Shown here one piece after another: positions 45,806 through 54,884 of a stretch of DNA of 64,000 nucleotides. Positions within the stretch are counted from its first letter, which is position 1, and every line of letters begins with the position of its first letter. The position numbers and the translations under genes were made by a program. This DNA comes from Qipengyuania spongiae (GTDB lineage Bacteria; Pseudomonadota; Alphaproteobacteria; Sphingomonadales; Sphingomonadaceae): contig NZ_CP092471.1 in the NCBI RefSeq assembly GCF_026168555.1, positions 2,490,501-2,554,500 of the forward strand. The letters run 5' to 3'. Below the pieces are notes generated by a model. That model was not told where the DNA came from. It searched no databases and was given only the letters and a program-made list of their open reading frames with translations.

Positions 45806-47281
45806 TCATTGCGCCGGTTCGGCGATCTCGTCGGCATTCAGCGATGCGGCCCCCGCGCGCCGCTCGAGTTCGGCAATGCTCGCCTCGTGGCTCGACCGAT
45901 CGATGCGATAGGCGAACAGGAAAACGGCACCGCCGATATAGAGCACGATAAGCGCCGGAACGTAGGCGATTGCAAGCATTCGCGGAATGGCGGGGTCGAT
46001 CGTCGCGGGATCGATCCCGGGCGCGATTCCCACCAGCGAGACCAGCATCCCCGCGGCAAAGACGCCAAGACCCGACGTGCTCTTCTGCATCAGCGTGTTC
46101 GCGGCGTAGAACAGCCCCTCGCTCCGCCGTCCGGTGGCGAGCTGGCTTTCTTCGACGACATCGCCGACCATCGCATGGACCAGCACCGCCGACGAAACGC
46201 CGCACATCTGGAACATCGCGGAAAACACAAAGAGTGCCGGGACCAGCATCGGATCGCCGTTCTCGTAGAACACGCCTCCCAGCCGCAGGACATAAGGAAG
46301 GCTGCCGAAGATTACCGCAATCACCGCCAGGACCAGAGCGGCGTTTCGCTTGCCGATCCTGCGCGATGCCCAAGGTGCCACGAACAGGGCGAGGAACGCT
46401 CCGGTCAGGGAATCGATTGTCAGGATCGCAAGCTGCGCCGAGTTCAGCCCCCACAGATAGGTGCCGAAATAGATAAGCAGCGCCGAAGTCATGCCGACCG
46501 AAGTGTATTTGAGCGTTCCGAAAGCGATAATCGCGAGGAAGCCGCGATGCGCGAAGGTCGACCTCATCTGGACCAGCGTGTTCCACGGACCGAGCTTCTC
46601 GCGTTCCTCCGGCATCCGGAAATACTTAATCCGATGGATCGTCCCCAGGCTGGAGACGAGGATGGCAGTCAACATGACCGCCGCGCCGACGATCGCGAAG
46701 GTCTCGTACCCCTGCGGATTGAGCTGGCCGACCGGATAGCGGGCCGTCGGTGCGAGGAAAACCAGGAGCGTCAGAAACGCCATCCCCACCCCGCCGAGAT
46801 AGGCGAAGAAGTAACGGTAACTCGCGATCGAGGTGCGCTCGTCGTAATCGCTGGTGAGTTCAGGGGCGAGCGCGCTGCTCGGAATTTCGAAGAAGGTAAT
46901 GAAGGTCCGCACGCAGCATCCCACGATCAGGATGTACCAAAAGGCCTCGGTCTGGCTCATCCCCTCGGGCGGGAAGAACAGCGCCAGCATGCTGAGCGAT
47001 GCGGGAATGGCGCTCAGGAACATGAAGGGATGCCGCCGCCCCCACCGGGTCCGCAACGTGTCCGACCACTGGCCGACGATCGGATCGGAAATCGCATCGA
47101 CGCACAGCGCCACCAGAATGGCAAAGGAAACGAGATCGGCCCGTACGCCGATGACCTGATTGTAGTATAGCAGGAGGAACGAGCGGAAGGCGACATCCTT
47201 CACCCCGTATCCAATCGAGCCGAAGCCGTAGAGAAGCTTGGTGGCGAGACCCAGTTTCGGGGCGGTGGGATCTGCGACCAT
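45806..47281 (-). CDS. GPH-type MFS transporter (sugar or organic acid symporter)
   Basis: A 491-residue, 12-helix membrane protein. The N-terminus (LLYGFGSIGYGVKDVAFRSFLLLYYNQVIG) and DPIVGQWSDTLRTRWGRRHPFMFLS match the GPH (melibiose carrier-type) family within the MFS. These couple uptake to sodium or protons. It lies upstream of two acyl-CoA dehydrogenase genes on the minus strand, so it may import the compound that the acyl-CoA pathway degrades. The substrate is not deducible. Confidence 0.88.
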   Translation of the reverse strand: MVADPTAPKLGLATKLLYGFGSIGYGVKDVAFRSFLLLYYNQVIGVRADLVSFAILVALCVDAISDPIVGQWSDTLRTRWGRRHPFMFLSAIPASLSMLALFFPPEGMSQTEAFWYILIVGCCVRTFITFFEIPSSALAPELTSDYDERTSIASYRYFFAYLGGVGMAFLTLLVFLAPTARYPVGQLNPQGYETFAIVGAAVMLTAILVSSLGTIHRIKYFRMPEEREKLGPWNTLVQMRSTFAHRGFLAIIAFGTLKYTSVGMTSALLIYFGTYLWGLNSAQLAILTIDSLTGAFLALFVAPWASRRIGKRNAALVLAVIAVIFGSLPYVLRLGGVFYENGDPMLVPALFVFSAMFQMCGVSSAVLVHAMVGDVVEESQLATGRRSEGLFYAANTLMQKSTSGLGVFAAGMLVSLVGIAPGIDPATIDPAIPRMLAIAYVPALIVLYIGGAVFLFAYRIDRSSHEASIAELERRAGAASLNADEIAEPAQ

Positions 47282-47890
47282 GTGAAAATTACCTCGCTAG
47301 AGCGCCGTCGCGGTTCGCTGGCTCGCGCTGCAAGGGGTCGATTATCAGATCGAAGTCGAAGTCGGCGGGGTTGGAAGCGCCGCATGTTTTGGGCTCGGAG
47401 CAATGCGGGACGAGATACCGCATTTTCGGTTCTGTTCGTCGGGATGTGGTAGTCAATCCCGCACCTGAGCCACTTCGTCCCGGGCTGCGGAAAGCGCTTG
47501 GCGTAAAGTTCGCTCTGCCCTCTGCTCCTATCATTGGTCCGTGCGTCAGGTTCTGGTCAACCGATCGACCAGCTTCGACCCCATGGCCGCAAGCTCCCAA
47601 CCTCCGAGGCCGTATCGTAGATTTACGGTCTCCGTGGAATTCGCTTCGCCGTGCATTGGCGACGTTGCGGAAATGGATGCGGAACAGCCCGGCGGGCCCC
47701 GCTCTTCCGCGGACGACACCGACAATCCAGTCCCGCTTCTGCTGGAACCCGGGATCTACCTTGCGATCCCATGCCATCGGCATTCTCCCGTTCGCGCGCC
47801 TTTTCGACGTCGAGAACGACCATACCTCTTTTTTGAAGGCGGGCAAGCACGTCCCTTAGACCGGACGCGATCAGATGCTGCTGGGGAAAG
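47282..47890. other. 609-base region with no convincing gene
   Basis: The largest open frames here (plus strand 47371-47859, minus strand 47289-47846) give Arg/Pro-rich, low-similarity sequences that look like background for a GC-rich genome, with no recognisable domain or good ribosome site. The region separates the catabolic operon from the iron-uptake block and probably holds the MFS gene's promoter. Confidence 0.5.
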
Positions 47891-49048
47891 TCAAACGGTC
47901 GCGAGAAGATCCTTCGCCGCGGCGGCGAGACCGTCGATGGCTTGTTCGTCGACGTTCAGCGTGATCGACACACGCAGCCGCGCGGTTCCCGGCGGGACGG
48001 TCGGAGGACGAATCCCGCGAACATCGAACCCGCGCGCTTGCAGTCCCGCTGCGACCCGCATCGTGCGCACATCGTCGCCGATGACGATCGGCTGGATCTG
48101 CGATCCGCTGGGAATCACGCCGAGCACCCCGAAAGCGTTCCCTGCATGGCGGACCAGAGCGCGAAGCCTGTCGCGACGCTCCTCACCAAGCGCCATGATC
48201 GCGAGGCTTTCCCGGACCACCGCGGCAATGAGTGAGGACGGGGCCGTCGAAAAAATGAACGCCCGACCGCGATTGATGAGGAATTCCCGCATGAGCGTCG
48301 AACACAGGATCAGACCCCCCTCGCAACCCAACGCCTTGCCGCAGGTAGCGAGAACGATCACATTCTCCTGCTCGTGAAGGCCGGCAGCCAGCCCGCGACC
48401 GCCTTTGCCCAACACCCCAACCGCGTGCGCCTCGTCGATCACCAGCATGGCCCCGGTTCGCTCGGCTAGAGCGGCGAAATCGGCGACCGGCGCGACATCA
48501 CCGTCCATGCTGTAAAGTGTTTCGAATGCAAGCCAGGTCGTGCCTTTGCCACCCCCTGCCCGCCATTTGCGGATGACGGCTTCTGCCGCTCCGACGTCAT
48601 TGTGCGCGAAACATTCATTTGACGCGCGCGACAGCCGCATGCCTTCATGCGCGCTCGCGTGGATCAGAGCATCGTGGACGATCAGATCGTCAGGTTGCGG
48701 CAGAGTGGAGAAGATCAGACTGTTCGCCGCGAAACCAGATCCAACGAAGAGGACCGCTTCGCTCCCGAACAAGTCGGCCGCGAAATGTTCGAGTTTCTCA
48801 TGCTCGGACGTGTTTCCGCGAAGCAGGCGAGAACCGCCGGAACCAAGACCGACCCCCCTGTCGAGCGCCGCGCGCGCAGCCTGGCGCAAAAGCCCGGAAT
48901 TCGCCAGACCGAGATAGTCATTGGACGAAAAATCGAGCCCAATAGAAGGCGTCAGGGTACGGCGACGGCCAACACGGTCGAGGGCGTCGAGATCGTCGAT
49001 GTAGAAATTCGGAACGCTCACTTGCCCGACGCTTAGGCGATCGTTGAC
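47891..49048 (-). CDS. BioF-like alpha-oxoamine synthase (PLP-dependent)
   Basis: About 385 residues with the KAPA synthase/alpha-oxoamine synthase motifs: SSNDYLGLA, SGGSRLLRGNTSEHEKLE, VHDALIHAS, DEAHAVGVLGKGGRGL, and the PLP lysine in CGKALGCEGG. These enzymes condense an amino acid with an acyl-CoA. The start is uncertain: the frame opens at 49129; I use a GTG at 49048, and another GTG at 49021 is possible. Divergent from a TonB receptor gene with a Fur-box-like site between. No other biotin gene is nearby, so a role in an iron-related pathway is possible. Confidence 0.85.
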   Translation of the reverse strand, partial: VNDRLSVGQVSVPNFYIDDLDALDRVGRRRTLTPSIGLDFSSNDYLGLANSGLLRQAARAALDRGVGLGSGGSRLLRGNTSEHEKLEHFAADLFGSEAVLFVGSGFAANSLIFSTLPQPDDLIVHDALIHASAHEGMRLSRASNECFAHNDVGAAEAVIRKWRAGGGKGTTWLAFETLYSMDGDVAPVADFAALAERTGAMLVIDEAHAVGVLGKGGRGLAAGLHEQENVIVLATCGKALGCEGGLILCSTLMREFLINRGRAFIFSTAPSSLIAAVVRESLAIMALGEERRDRLRALVRHAGNAFGVLGVIPSGSQIQPIVIGDDVRTMRVAAGLQARGFDVRGIRPPTVPPGTARLRVSITLNVDEQAIDGLAAAAKDLLATV

Positions 49049-49138
49049 CGTCTGCAAGAGCGGCGAGCGCCAGCAGCGATACAGCTCGCAACGCCCTCCG
49101 CACAAAACCGGATGGGAACAAATAATCACGACCTGCTG

Positions 49139-49167
49139 TTGCGAATCGTTATCATTCTCATTAGAGG
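49139..49167 (+). promoter_or_regulatory. Fur-box-like operator with overlapping promoter
   Basis: On the complement, AATGAGAATGATAACGATTCG resembles the Fur consensus (GATAATGATAATCATTATC). On the plus strand TTGCGA (49139-49144) and TAGAGG (49162-49167) are spaced by exactly 17 bases, and the Fur-like core (49145-49161) fills the spacer. Bound Fur would block RNA polymerase here. The site lies between the divergent BioF-like gene and the siderophore receptor gene, so it could repress either. Confidence 0.65.
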
Positions 49168-49200
49168 CGCGTCGGAATTCGAGGTTTCAGGGAATATTCA

Positions 49201-51312
49201 GTGATCGACTCCGTATCGAAGACCGCCATCATCATTGCTCTCGCCGCTGGCGCTCCGCCGCTTCTTGCCCAGGAGGTCGCCGAGCAATCCGAGAACGACA
49301 CCATCGTCGTCAACGGATATTTCGAGACAGTCACGGCGGGTACGAAAACCGACACGCCGCTGATCGAAGTTCCGCAGCCGATCAGCGTGATCACGGACGA
49401 CACTTTTACCGACCAGGGTGCGCTCAATATCGCTGAGACGCTGCGGTATGTTGCAGGCGTCCAATCCTCCTCCTACGGGCTCGACAGCCGGGTGGACTCG
49501 CAATTCGTCCGGGGAATCTCTCCCGTCCAGTATCGCGACGGGATGCGCGAGTTGTTCGGTTTCTATAATTCCATCACGGCCGACCCCTACGCCTTTTCCC
49601 GCGTGGAACTGGTCCGCGGTCCGGCCTCGGTCCTGTTCGGACAGGGCAGCATCGGCGGGCTTCTGAACCTCGTTTCCAAGACACCCGAGTTCCAGGCGGG
49701 GGGAGAGATCGCGCTGCGCTACGGCTCGTTCGACCGCAAGGAAGTGCTTGCCGACTTCACCGGTCCGCTGTCCGACACGTTGGCCGTCCGTCTGACCGGA
49801 CGCGTGCGCGACGCCGATACGCAAACGGATTTCGTGCCCGACGACCGCGTCCTCATCGCGCCCTCGATCACCTGGCAGCCGACGATGGACACCACGTTGA
49901 CGCTGATCGGCAATTATCAGGAGGACGACGGCGGTTCGGTGCAGCAATTCCTGCCCGTCGGCAGCGTCCTTCCCGACGACGACGCGGAAAGCACCCGCAA
50001 TATCGAGGCCAATCCCAACGGCCGCTTGCCCTACTCAACCTTCCTCGGCGAACCGGGCGATCCCTATGACGGTCGCATCCTGTCGGGCACCGCGCTGTTG
50101 AACCATCGCTTCAACGACACTGTCCGGGTCCAGGCCCGCACCCGCTACATCGACAGCGACATCAATTCGGTCGTTCGCTATCCAAACAGCTACACCAACC
50201 CGTTCAATCCCTTCCTCGACGATGATCGGCGCCTGATTACGCGCTACACCGCGGCGGACCGTGGCGGGATCGACGTGTTCAGCGCCGATGGCGGAGTCGG
50301 TCTCGACTTCAATACGGGTTCGGCCATCCGCCACGAGTTGCTGGTGGGTGTCGACTATCTCTGGAACGAGACCAATCGCCGCAGCAGTTTCACGCAGGAC
50401 ACGATCGACCTCTACGCCGACCGGATCAGCAATGGGTTCGAACCTGCCCCGCTGGGCGCGCTTTCGACCGCTTCGCAATCCCAGATCGGTATCTACGCGC
50501 AGGACCAGATCTCGTTTGCCGAGCGGGTGCATCTTGTAATCGGTGGCCGGCAGGACTGGGTCGATGACACGAGCACCGCCGGTATCGAACAGGACACCGA
50601 CGCCTTCACCTGGCGAGCCGGCATCATCGGCGAACTCGCTTTCGATATCCATCCCTTCTTCAGCTACACCGAAAGTTTCCTTCCGGTCGCCGGGTTCGAT
50701 CGGGCGGGCCAGGGTTACCGTCCGCAACGCGGGACCCAGTACGAGATCGGCGCGAAGTGGCGGCCCGATCGCAACACGTTGGTCACCGTCACCGGCTACG
50801 ACATCACCGAGCAGAACCGCCTGATCAACGATCCGACGGACCCGACCAATCGCATCCAGGCGGGCGAGCTCCAGTCGCGCGGCATCGAGTTCGAGGCCCA
50901 GCGCATCCTGCCCGGCAATTTCACCGTCCTTGCCAATTACAGCTACAACGAAGCCGAACTGACCGAAGCGAGCGCACAGTTCCAGATCGGCGAGCAGCTC
51001 GAGAACGTGCCCAGGCACAATGCCTCGCTCTGGCTGTCCAAGCGGATCGCCATGGACGACTGGGCACTAACCCTGGGCGGCGGCGCGCGTTATGCCGGGG
51101 AGAACTTCTCTCGCAACGCGCTCAACGTAGTGCGGACGCCGGACGTCACCACCTTCGACGCCTATGCCGAAGTCACCTATGGCAAGACCAGCATCGCGGT
51201 GAATGCTAACAACCTCACCGACGAGCGGTATCCCGCCGCCTGCCTGGCGCGCGGCGACTGCTTCCTCGGCGCCCAGCGCAATGTTTTCGTCACTTTGACG
51301 CAAGGGTTCTGA
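49201..51312 (+). CDS. TonB-dependent siderophore receptor
   Basis: A 703-residue outer-membrane receptor. It starts with GTG at 49201 (AGGGA upstream), a signal peptide (LLAQEV) and a TonB-box-like DTIVVNG. A plug domain spans about 60-165 (SRVDSQFVRGISPVQYRDG, LVRGPASVLFGQGSIGGLLNLVSK) and a 22-strand-type barrel ends in aromatic LTQGF. The plug and barrel signatures (TIGR01783-type) are those of ferric siderophore receptors. Two further genes follow in the same direction. Iron regulation is supported by the Fur-box-like site. Confidence 0.93.
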   Translation: MIDSVSKTAIIIALAAGAPPLLAQEVAEQSENDTIVVNGYFETVTAGTKTDTPLIEVPQPISVITDDTFTDQGALNIAETLRYVAGVQSSSYGLDSRVDSQFVRGISPVQYRDGMRELFGFYNSITADPYAFSRVELVRGPASVLFGQGSIGGLLNLVSKTPEFQAGGEIALRYGSFDRKEVLADFTGPLSDTLAVRLTGRVRDADTQTDFVPDDRVLIAPSITWQPTMDTTLTLIGNYQEDDGGSVQQFLPVGSVLPDDDAESTRNIEANPNGRLPYSTFLGEPGDPYDGRILSGTALLNHRFNDTVRVQARTRYIDSDINSVVRYPNSYTNPFNPFLDDDRRLITRYTAADRGGIDVFSADGGVGLDFNTGSAIRHELLVGVDYLWNETNRRSSFTQDTIDLYADRISNGFEPAPLGALSTASQSQIGIYAQDQISFAERVHLVIGGRQDWVDDTSTAGIEQDTDAFTWRAGIIGELAFDIHPFFSYTESFLPVAGFDRAGQGYRPQRGTQYEIGAKWRPDRNTLVTVTGYDITEQNRLINDPTDPTNRIQAGELQSRGIEFEAQRILPGNFTVLANYSYNEAELTEASAQFQIGEQLENVPRHNASLWLSKRIAMDDWALTLGGGARYAGENFSRNALNVVRTPDVTTFDAYAEVTYGKTSIAVNANNLTDERYPAACLARGDCFLGAQRNVFVTLTQGF

Positions 51313-51314
51313 TC

Positions 51315-51860
51315 GTGCTGCTGGCGTTCGCTTCGGCCCTTGGAATCGGCGGAGTTCTTGCGCTCCATCGATCCTGGGCCGGCAAGGACCGGCATCGTGC
51401 ACTCGTGATCGCCGGCTGGTTTATGCTGGGCGTGGGCGCGGTGCTTGCGGGGCTCGCGGAGGGTGCATGGGGGGTGGCGATTGCGGCGCTGCCGACGATG
51501 ACCACCGCGCTGATCATTCTCGCCGTGGCAGCGTGGCGATGTCCCGCGCCACTGGAGCCGCGCCCCGGCAAAGTGCGGCGCCCTGCTCGCCCGGCCCCTC
51601 GCCGCATCCCGGCGCGCCTCGCGACCTTTGCGATCGTCGCCATCGGTGCGCTTTTCGCCTCACTCGCACTGGCGCTGGGCGCGCGTTCTGCAGCGCTGGC
51701 TATGAATTGGGGTGAGGCAAATGCGAATGTCGTCATGCTGTTCGTCCTGCCCGTCGCATGGTCGGCGCTTGCCTACGCGCTTCTCGTCGCGCCGAACCGC
51801 AACCGCCAATTCGCGATACTAGCCGCGACCTGTATTCCGGCCCTGCCGGCCCTCCTGTGA
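51315..51860 (+). CDS. Small membrane protein between the siderophore receptor and PepSY genes
   Basis: A 181-residue protein with about five to six hydrophobic helices and a basic loop of about 20 residues (PGKVRRPARPAPRRIPAR) between helices 3 and 4. It starts at GTG 51315, 2 bases after the receptor stop, so it is translationally coupled. Small membrane proteins of this kind are found in alphaproteobacterial siderophore operons between receptor and PepSY genes; their function is not established. Confidence 0.78.
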   Translation: MLLAFASALGIGGVLALHRSWAGKDRHRALVIAGWFMLGVGAVLAGLAEGAWGVAIAALPTMTTALIILAVAAWRCPAPLEPRPGKVRRPARPAPRRIPARLATFAIVAIGALFASLALALGARSAALAMNWGEANANVVMLFVLPVAWSALAYALLVAPNRNRQFAILAATCIPALPALL

Positions 51861-51871
51861 GAGACAGCACC

Positions 51872-53185
51872 ATGGCCTCTACCCCCGCCAAATCCGCCCT
51901 TTCGGCCCATTCGGCGATCGGACTGGTCGTGGGCGCATTGCTTTACATCGTCTGCGTCACCGGAACGCTGTCGGTGTTCTACCCCGAATTGCAACGGCTC
52001 GAGCAATGGAACGCGCCCGAGATGGAAAGCATCTCGCCCGATGCGGTCCAGCGCGGGGTGGAGGAAGTGCTCACCCGCGAACGGGGGGAAGGACTGCCTC
52101 CGACCACCCATCTCTACGCGCATCTGCCGACCGACGACCTGCCCCGCGCGACACTAACCACGGATACGCAGGCATTTCATCTCGATCGGAGTGGCTCGAT
52201 CGCTATTCCCGAGGAGATCGCCTGGTCGGACTTCCTCGTCGCCCTGCACTACAAGCTCAGCCTTCCCAGTTTCTGGGGGCTGACGCTGGTCGGCGCGCTG
52301 GGCGCCATGATGCTCGCGCTCTGTTTTACGGGGGTGATTGCCCTGCCGCGCATCTTCCGCGACGCTTTCCGGTTGAACGCAAGGGCGATCAAGAGCACGG
52401 CGCTGGCCGACTGGCACAACCGGCTGAGCACCTGGACCCTCCCCTTCTCGCTCGCCATCGCATTTACCGGGGCAGCGATCGGCCTTGGTTCGGTGGGCGC
52501 TTTCAGCATGGCGGAAGCGGCTTACGACGGAGATCTCGAGGCGGTCTACGCTCCGGTTTTCGGCGCCGAGACTAAGGGTCATTCGGAGACTCAGCGAGCA
52601 CCCGATGTCGCGGCCGCGCTGCGTCATGTCCGCACGAACTATCCCGATGTCGCCCCGACCTACGCGATTGTGCACGACGCGTTCCAGCCGGGCCAGCATG
52701 TGCAGATCGCGGCCGGCCATCCGCGCCGACTGATCTTTGGCGAATACTATAATTTCGACGCAGACGGGCGCTTCATCGGAACCGCTGGCCTTGCCGATGG
52801 GGCACTGGGCCAGCAGGCGGCCGCATCGACCTACAATCTTCACTTCGGCAATTTCGGCGGATTGCCGGTAAAGCTGGTCTACTTCGTGCTGGGCCTGGCA
52901 GTAAGCGCGGTCAGCGCCACCGGCATCTACATCTGGTTCGCCAAGCGCCGTCGGAAGGGCCACGACGAACCAGTGCTGAAAGCGGCATGGAATGCGGTCG
53001 TGTGGGGCTGCCCCGCCGTTCTCTTAGCCACCTTCCTGGTCCGCGTGACATTGGGGAATGCCATGCCGTTTCCCGCCTTGTTCTGGATCGGTCTGGCAAT
53101 CGTCGTCACCGGCGCGAGCGTAAAGGCTGCGGGCCGGTTCGGCGGCAACCGGCAGGGTGTCGCGGAGCCAGACTACGCCGCCTGA
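51872..53185 (+). CDS. PepSY-associated transmembrane protein (COG3182-type, siderophore-iron reductase-like)
   Basis: A 437-residue protein from the ATG at 51872, with four or more transmembrane helices and periplasmic domains. It has conserved histidines in the membrane segments (FLVALHYKLSLP, ADWHNRLSTW, NLHFGNFGG) that match the heme-ligating positions of PepSY-TM ferric-siderophore reductase-like proteins. The third gene of the receptor operon, it likely reduces or releases imported iron at the inner membrane. No direct experimental function is implied by sequence alone. Confidence 0.82.
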   Translation: MASTPAKSALSAHSAIGLVVGALLYIVCVTGTLSVFYPELQRLEQWNAPEMESISPDAVQRGVEEVLTRERGEGLPPTTHLYAHLPTDDLPRATLTTDTQAFHLDRSGSIAIPEEIAWSDFLVALHYKLSLPSFWGLTLVGALGAMMLALCFTGVIALPRIFRDAFRLNARAIKSTALADWHNRLSTWTLPFSLAIAFTGAAIGLGSVGAFSMAEAAYDGDLEAVYAPVFGAETKGHSETQRAPDVAAALRHVRTNYPDVAPTYAIVHDAFQPGQHVQIAAGHPRRLIFGEYYNFDADGRFIGTAGLADGALGQQAAASTYNLHFGNFGGLPVKLVYFVLGLAVSAVSATGIYIWFAKRRRKGHDEPVLKAAWNAVVWGCPAVLLATFLVRVTLGNAMPFPALFWIGLAIVVTGASVKAAGRFGGNRQGVAEPDYAA

Positions 53186-53190
53186 ACCAT

Positions 53191-54078
53191 CTAGTCGCGA
53201 AGAAGCGTTTCGGCGATTTCGCGAACCTGTGCGCCCATGTCCTCGCGCTCCAGCGCAAGGGCCAGCGTCGCTTCGACGAACCCGGTCTTGCTGCCGCAAT
53301 CGAAGCGGCGTCCGTCGAACGTCACGGCATGGAACGCCTGATCCCCGATCATGCGGGCCATGGCGTCGGTCAGCTGGATCTCGCCGCCGGCACCCTTCTC
53401 CTGATCCTCGAGGATGCGCATCACCTCGGGTTGCAGGATGTAGCGACCGGATACGATCTTGTTCGACGGCGCCTGATCGCGTGGCGGCTTTTCCACGAGA
53501 CCCTTCACCTCGGTCAGCGCGCCGTCCTGTGCGCCGGGATCGATCACGCCATAGCTCGACACTTCGTCTTCCGGCACTTCGAGAACGGAGATGAGGTTGC
53601 CACCAACTTTGTCATAGGCTTCGACCATCTGCGCCATGCAGCCGCTGCCGCCGCCCTTGCGCGCCACCATCAACTCGTCCGGCAGCATGATCGCGAAGGG
53701 TTCGTCGCCCACGATCGCGCGCGCGCACCAGATTGCATGGCCAAGGCCCAGCGGGACCTGCTGGCGCACGGTAATGATATCACCCGGCACCGCGCGGGTG
53801 GGATCGAGCACGCTCAGATCCTTGCCGCGGCTCTCCATCGTCGTTTCAAGTTCGTAAGCGACGTCGAAATGCTCGACGATGGCCGTCTTGCCCCGCCCGG
53901 TAACGAAGATCATCTGCTCGATCCCTGCCTCCCGCGCTTCGTCGACCGCGTACTGAATCAGGGGCCGGTCGACGATGGGAAGCAATTCCTTCGGGATGGC
54001 CTTGGTCGCCGGAAGGAAACGCGTGCCGAGCCCGGCCACGGGGAACACCGCCTTGCGGATGGGTTTGCTGCTGCTCAT
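53191..54078 (-). CDS. galU: UTP-glucose-1-phosphate uridylyltransferase
   Basis: A 295-residue nucleotidyltransferase with the N-terminal GLGTRFLPATKAIPKELLPI and the substrate loop PLGLGHAIWCAR, MLPDELM and FDGRRFDCGSKTGF. It makes UDP-glucose, a precursor for exopolysaccharide and glycolipids. It is the first gene in the window's polysaccharide locus, convergent with the PepSY gene (stop codons 5 bases apart). The Wza-type lipoprotein gene lies just upstream on the same strand. Confidence 0.95.
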   Translation of the reverse strand: MSSSKPIRKAVFPVAGLGTRFLPATKAIPKELLPIVDRPLIQYAVDEAREAGIEQMIFVTGRGKTAIVEHFDVAYELETTMESRGKDLSVLDPTRAVPGDIITVRQQVPLGLGHAIWCARAIVGDEPFAIMLPDELMVARKGGGSGCMAQMVEAYDKVGGNLISVLEVPEDEVSSYGVIDPGAQDGALTEVKGLVEKPPRDQAPSNKIVSGRYILQPEVMRILEDQEKGAGGEIQLTDAMARMIGDQAFHAVTFDGRRFDCGSKTGFVEATLALALEREDMGAQVREIAETLLRD

Positions 54079-54162
54079 CGATCTTCACCTAGACTTGAGA
54101 TAGAACGGTCCGGAGGCAGGCATGTGCCGCCCCCTTGCAGCATCGCCTTCCCGCAAGTCCGA

Positions 54163-54738
54163 TCAGAAATAGCGTTCGCCCACGCGGATCGTGTCGCCCG
54201 GAGCGATGAAGACGCGCCGCTGCGAACTGAGTTCGTAGGTCTCTTCCTGATCCGAACCGCGACGGCGGATATAGACCTCGTTCTGGTTCGCCCGATAACT
54301 GTAGCCACCCGCCAGCGCGACCGCTTGCTGCACGGTCAGATCGTCGCTGAACGGGTATTCGCCGGCGCGGGTAACCTCGCCCAGGATGTAGAACGGCCGG
54401 TAGTTCAGCACCTCGGCATTCACGCGTGGATCGTTGAGGTAGCCTTGCGAAAGGCCGCTTGCGATGTCGCTCTGAAGCTGAGTGACGGTCTTGCCGGCGA
54501 CCGGCAGATCGCCGAGCAGCGGAAAGGACAGATCACCGGCCGAGGACACGGTGTATTCGCGCGACAGGCTCTCCTCGCCGAATACCGTGATCCTGAGCCG
54601 GTCGCCCGCGGCGAGCTGGTATTCGACCGGCTGGTAGGCTGCGGTACCGGGCGGCGGGATCGAGCCTCCGCAACCCATCAGCGGCGCGGTGAGCGCGAGC
54701 GCGATGATCGGCAGCGCCTTCTTGAAATACTGGGACAT
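54163..54738 (-). CDS. Wza-type polysaccharide export lipoprotein
   Basis: A 191-residue protein with a lipoprotein signal (LMGCGGS), a Poly_export domain (YQLAAGDRLRITVFGEESLS, VSSAGDLSFPLLGDLPVAGKTV) and a SLBB domain (FYILGEVTRAGEYPFSDDLTVQQAVALAGGYSY). It is shorter than E. coli Wza (379 residues), lacking the extra SLBB copy and the C-terminal amphipathic helix, as in other short alphaproteobacterial homologues. It should form part of the outer-membrane channel. Confidence 0.9.
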   Translation of the reverse strand: MSQYFKKALPIIALALTAPLMGCGGSIPPPGTAAYQPVEYQLAAGDRLRITVFGEESLSREYTVSSAGDLSFPLLGDLPVAGKTVTQLQSDIASGLSQGYLNDPRVNAEVLNYRPFYILGEVTRAGEYPFSDDLTVQQAVALAGGYSYRANQNEVYIRRRGSDQEETYELSSQRRVFIAPGDTIRVGERYF

Positions 54739-54884
54739 GCCCGCTCCTGAATTCCTGGATTATGCCGGGCTGGGATAAAGAATGGGATTGAGCACCTCAA
54801 TAGTCTAAATCAGGCTGGTTCATCCCGGTCCATTCGCAAGCGCATGTCTGGCGAAGGCCGCGATAATTCCTATAGGGAGAAGCG

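Noticed and set aside
47289..47859. Overlapping 160-185-codon frames on both strands
   Set aside because: Both are Arg/Pro-rich, lack a ribosome site and show no motif; they look like the random long frames of a GC-rich genome.
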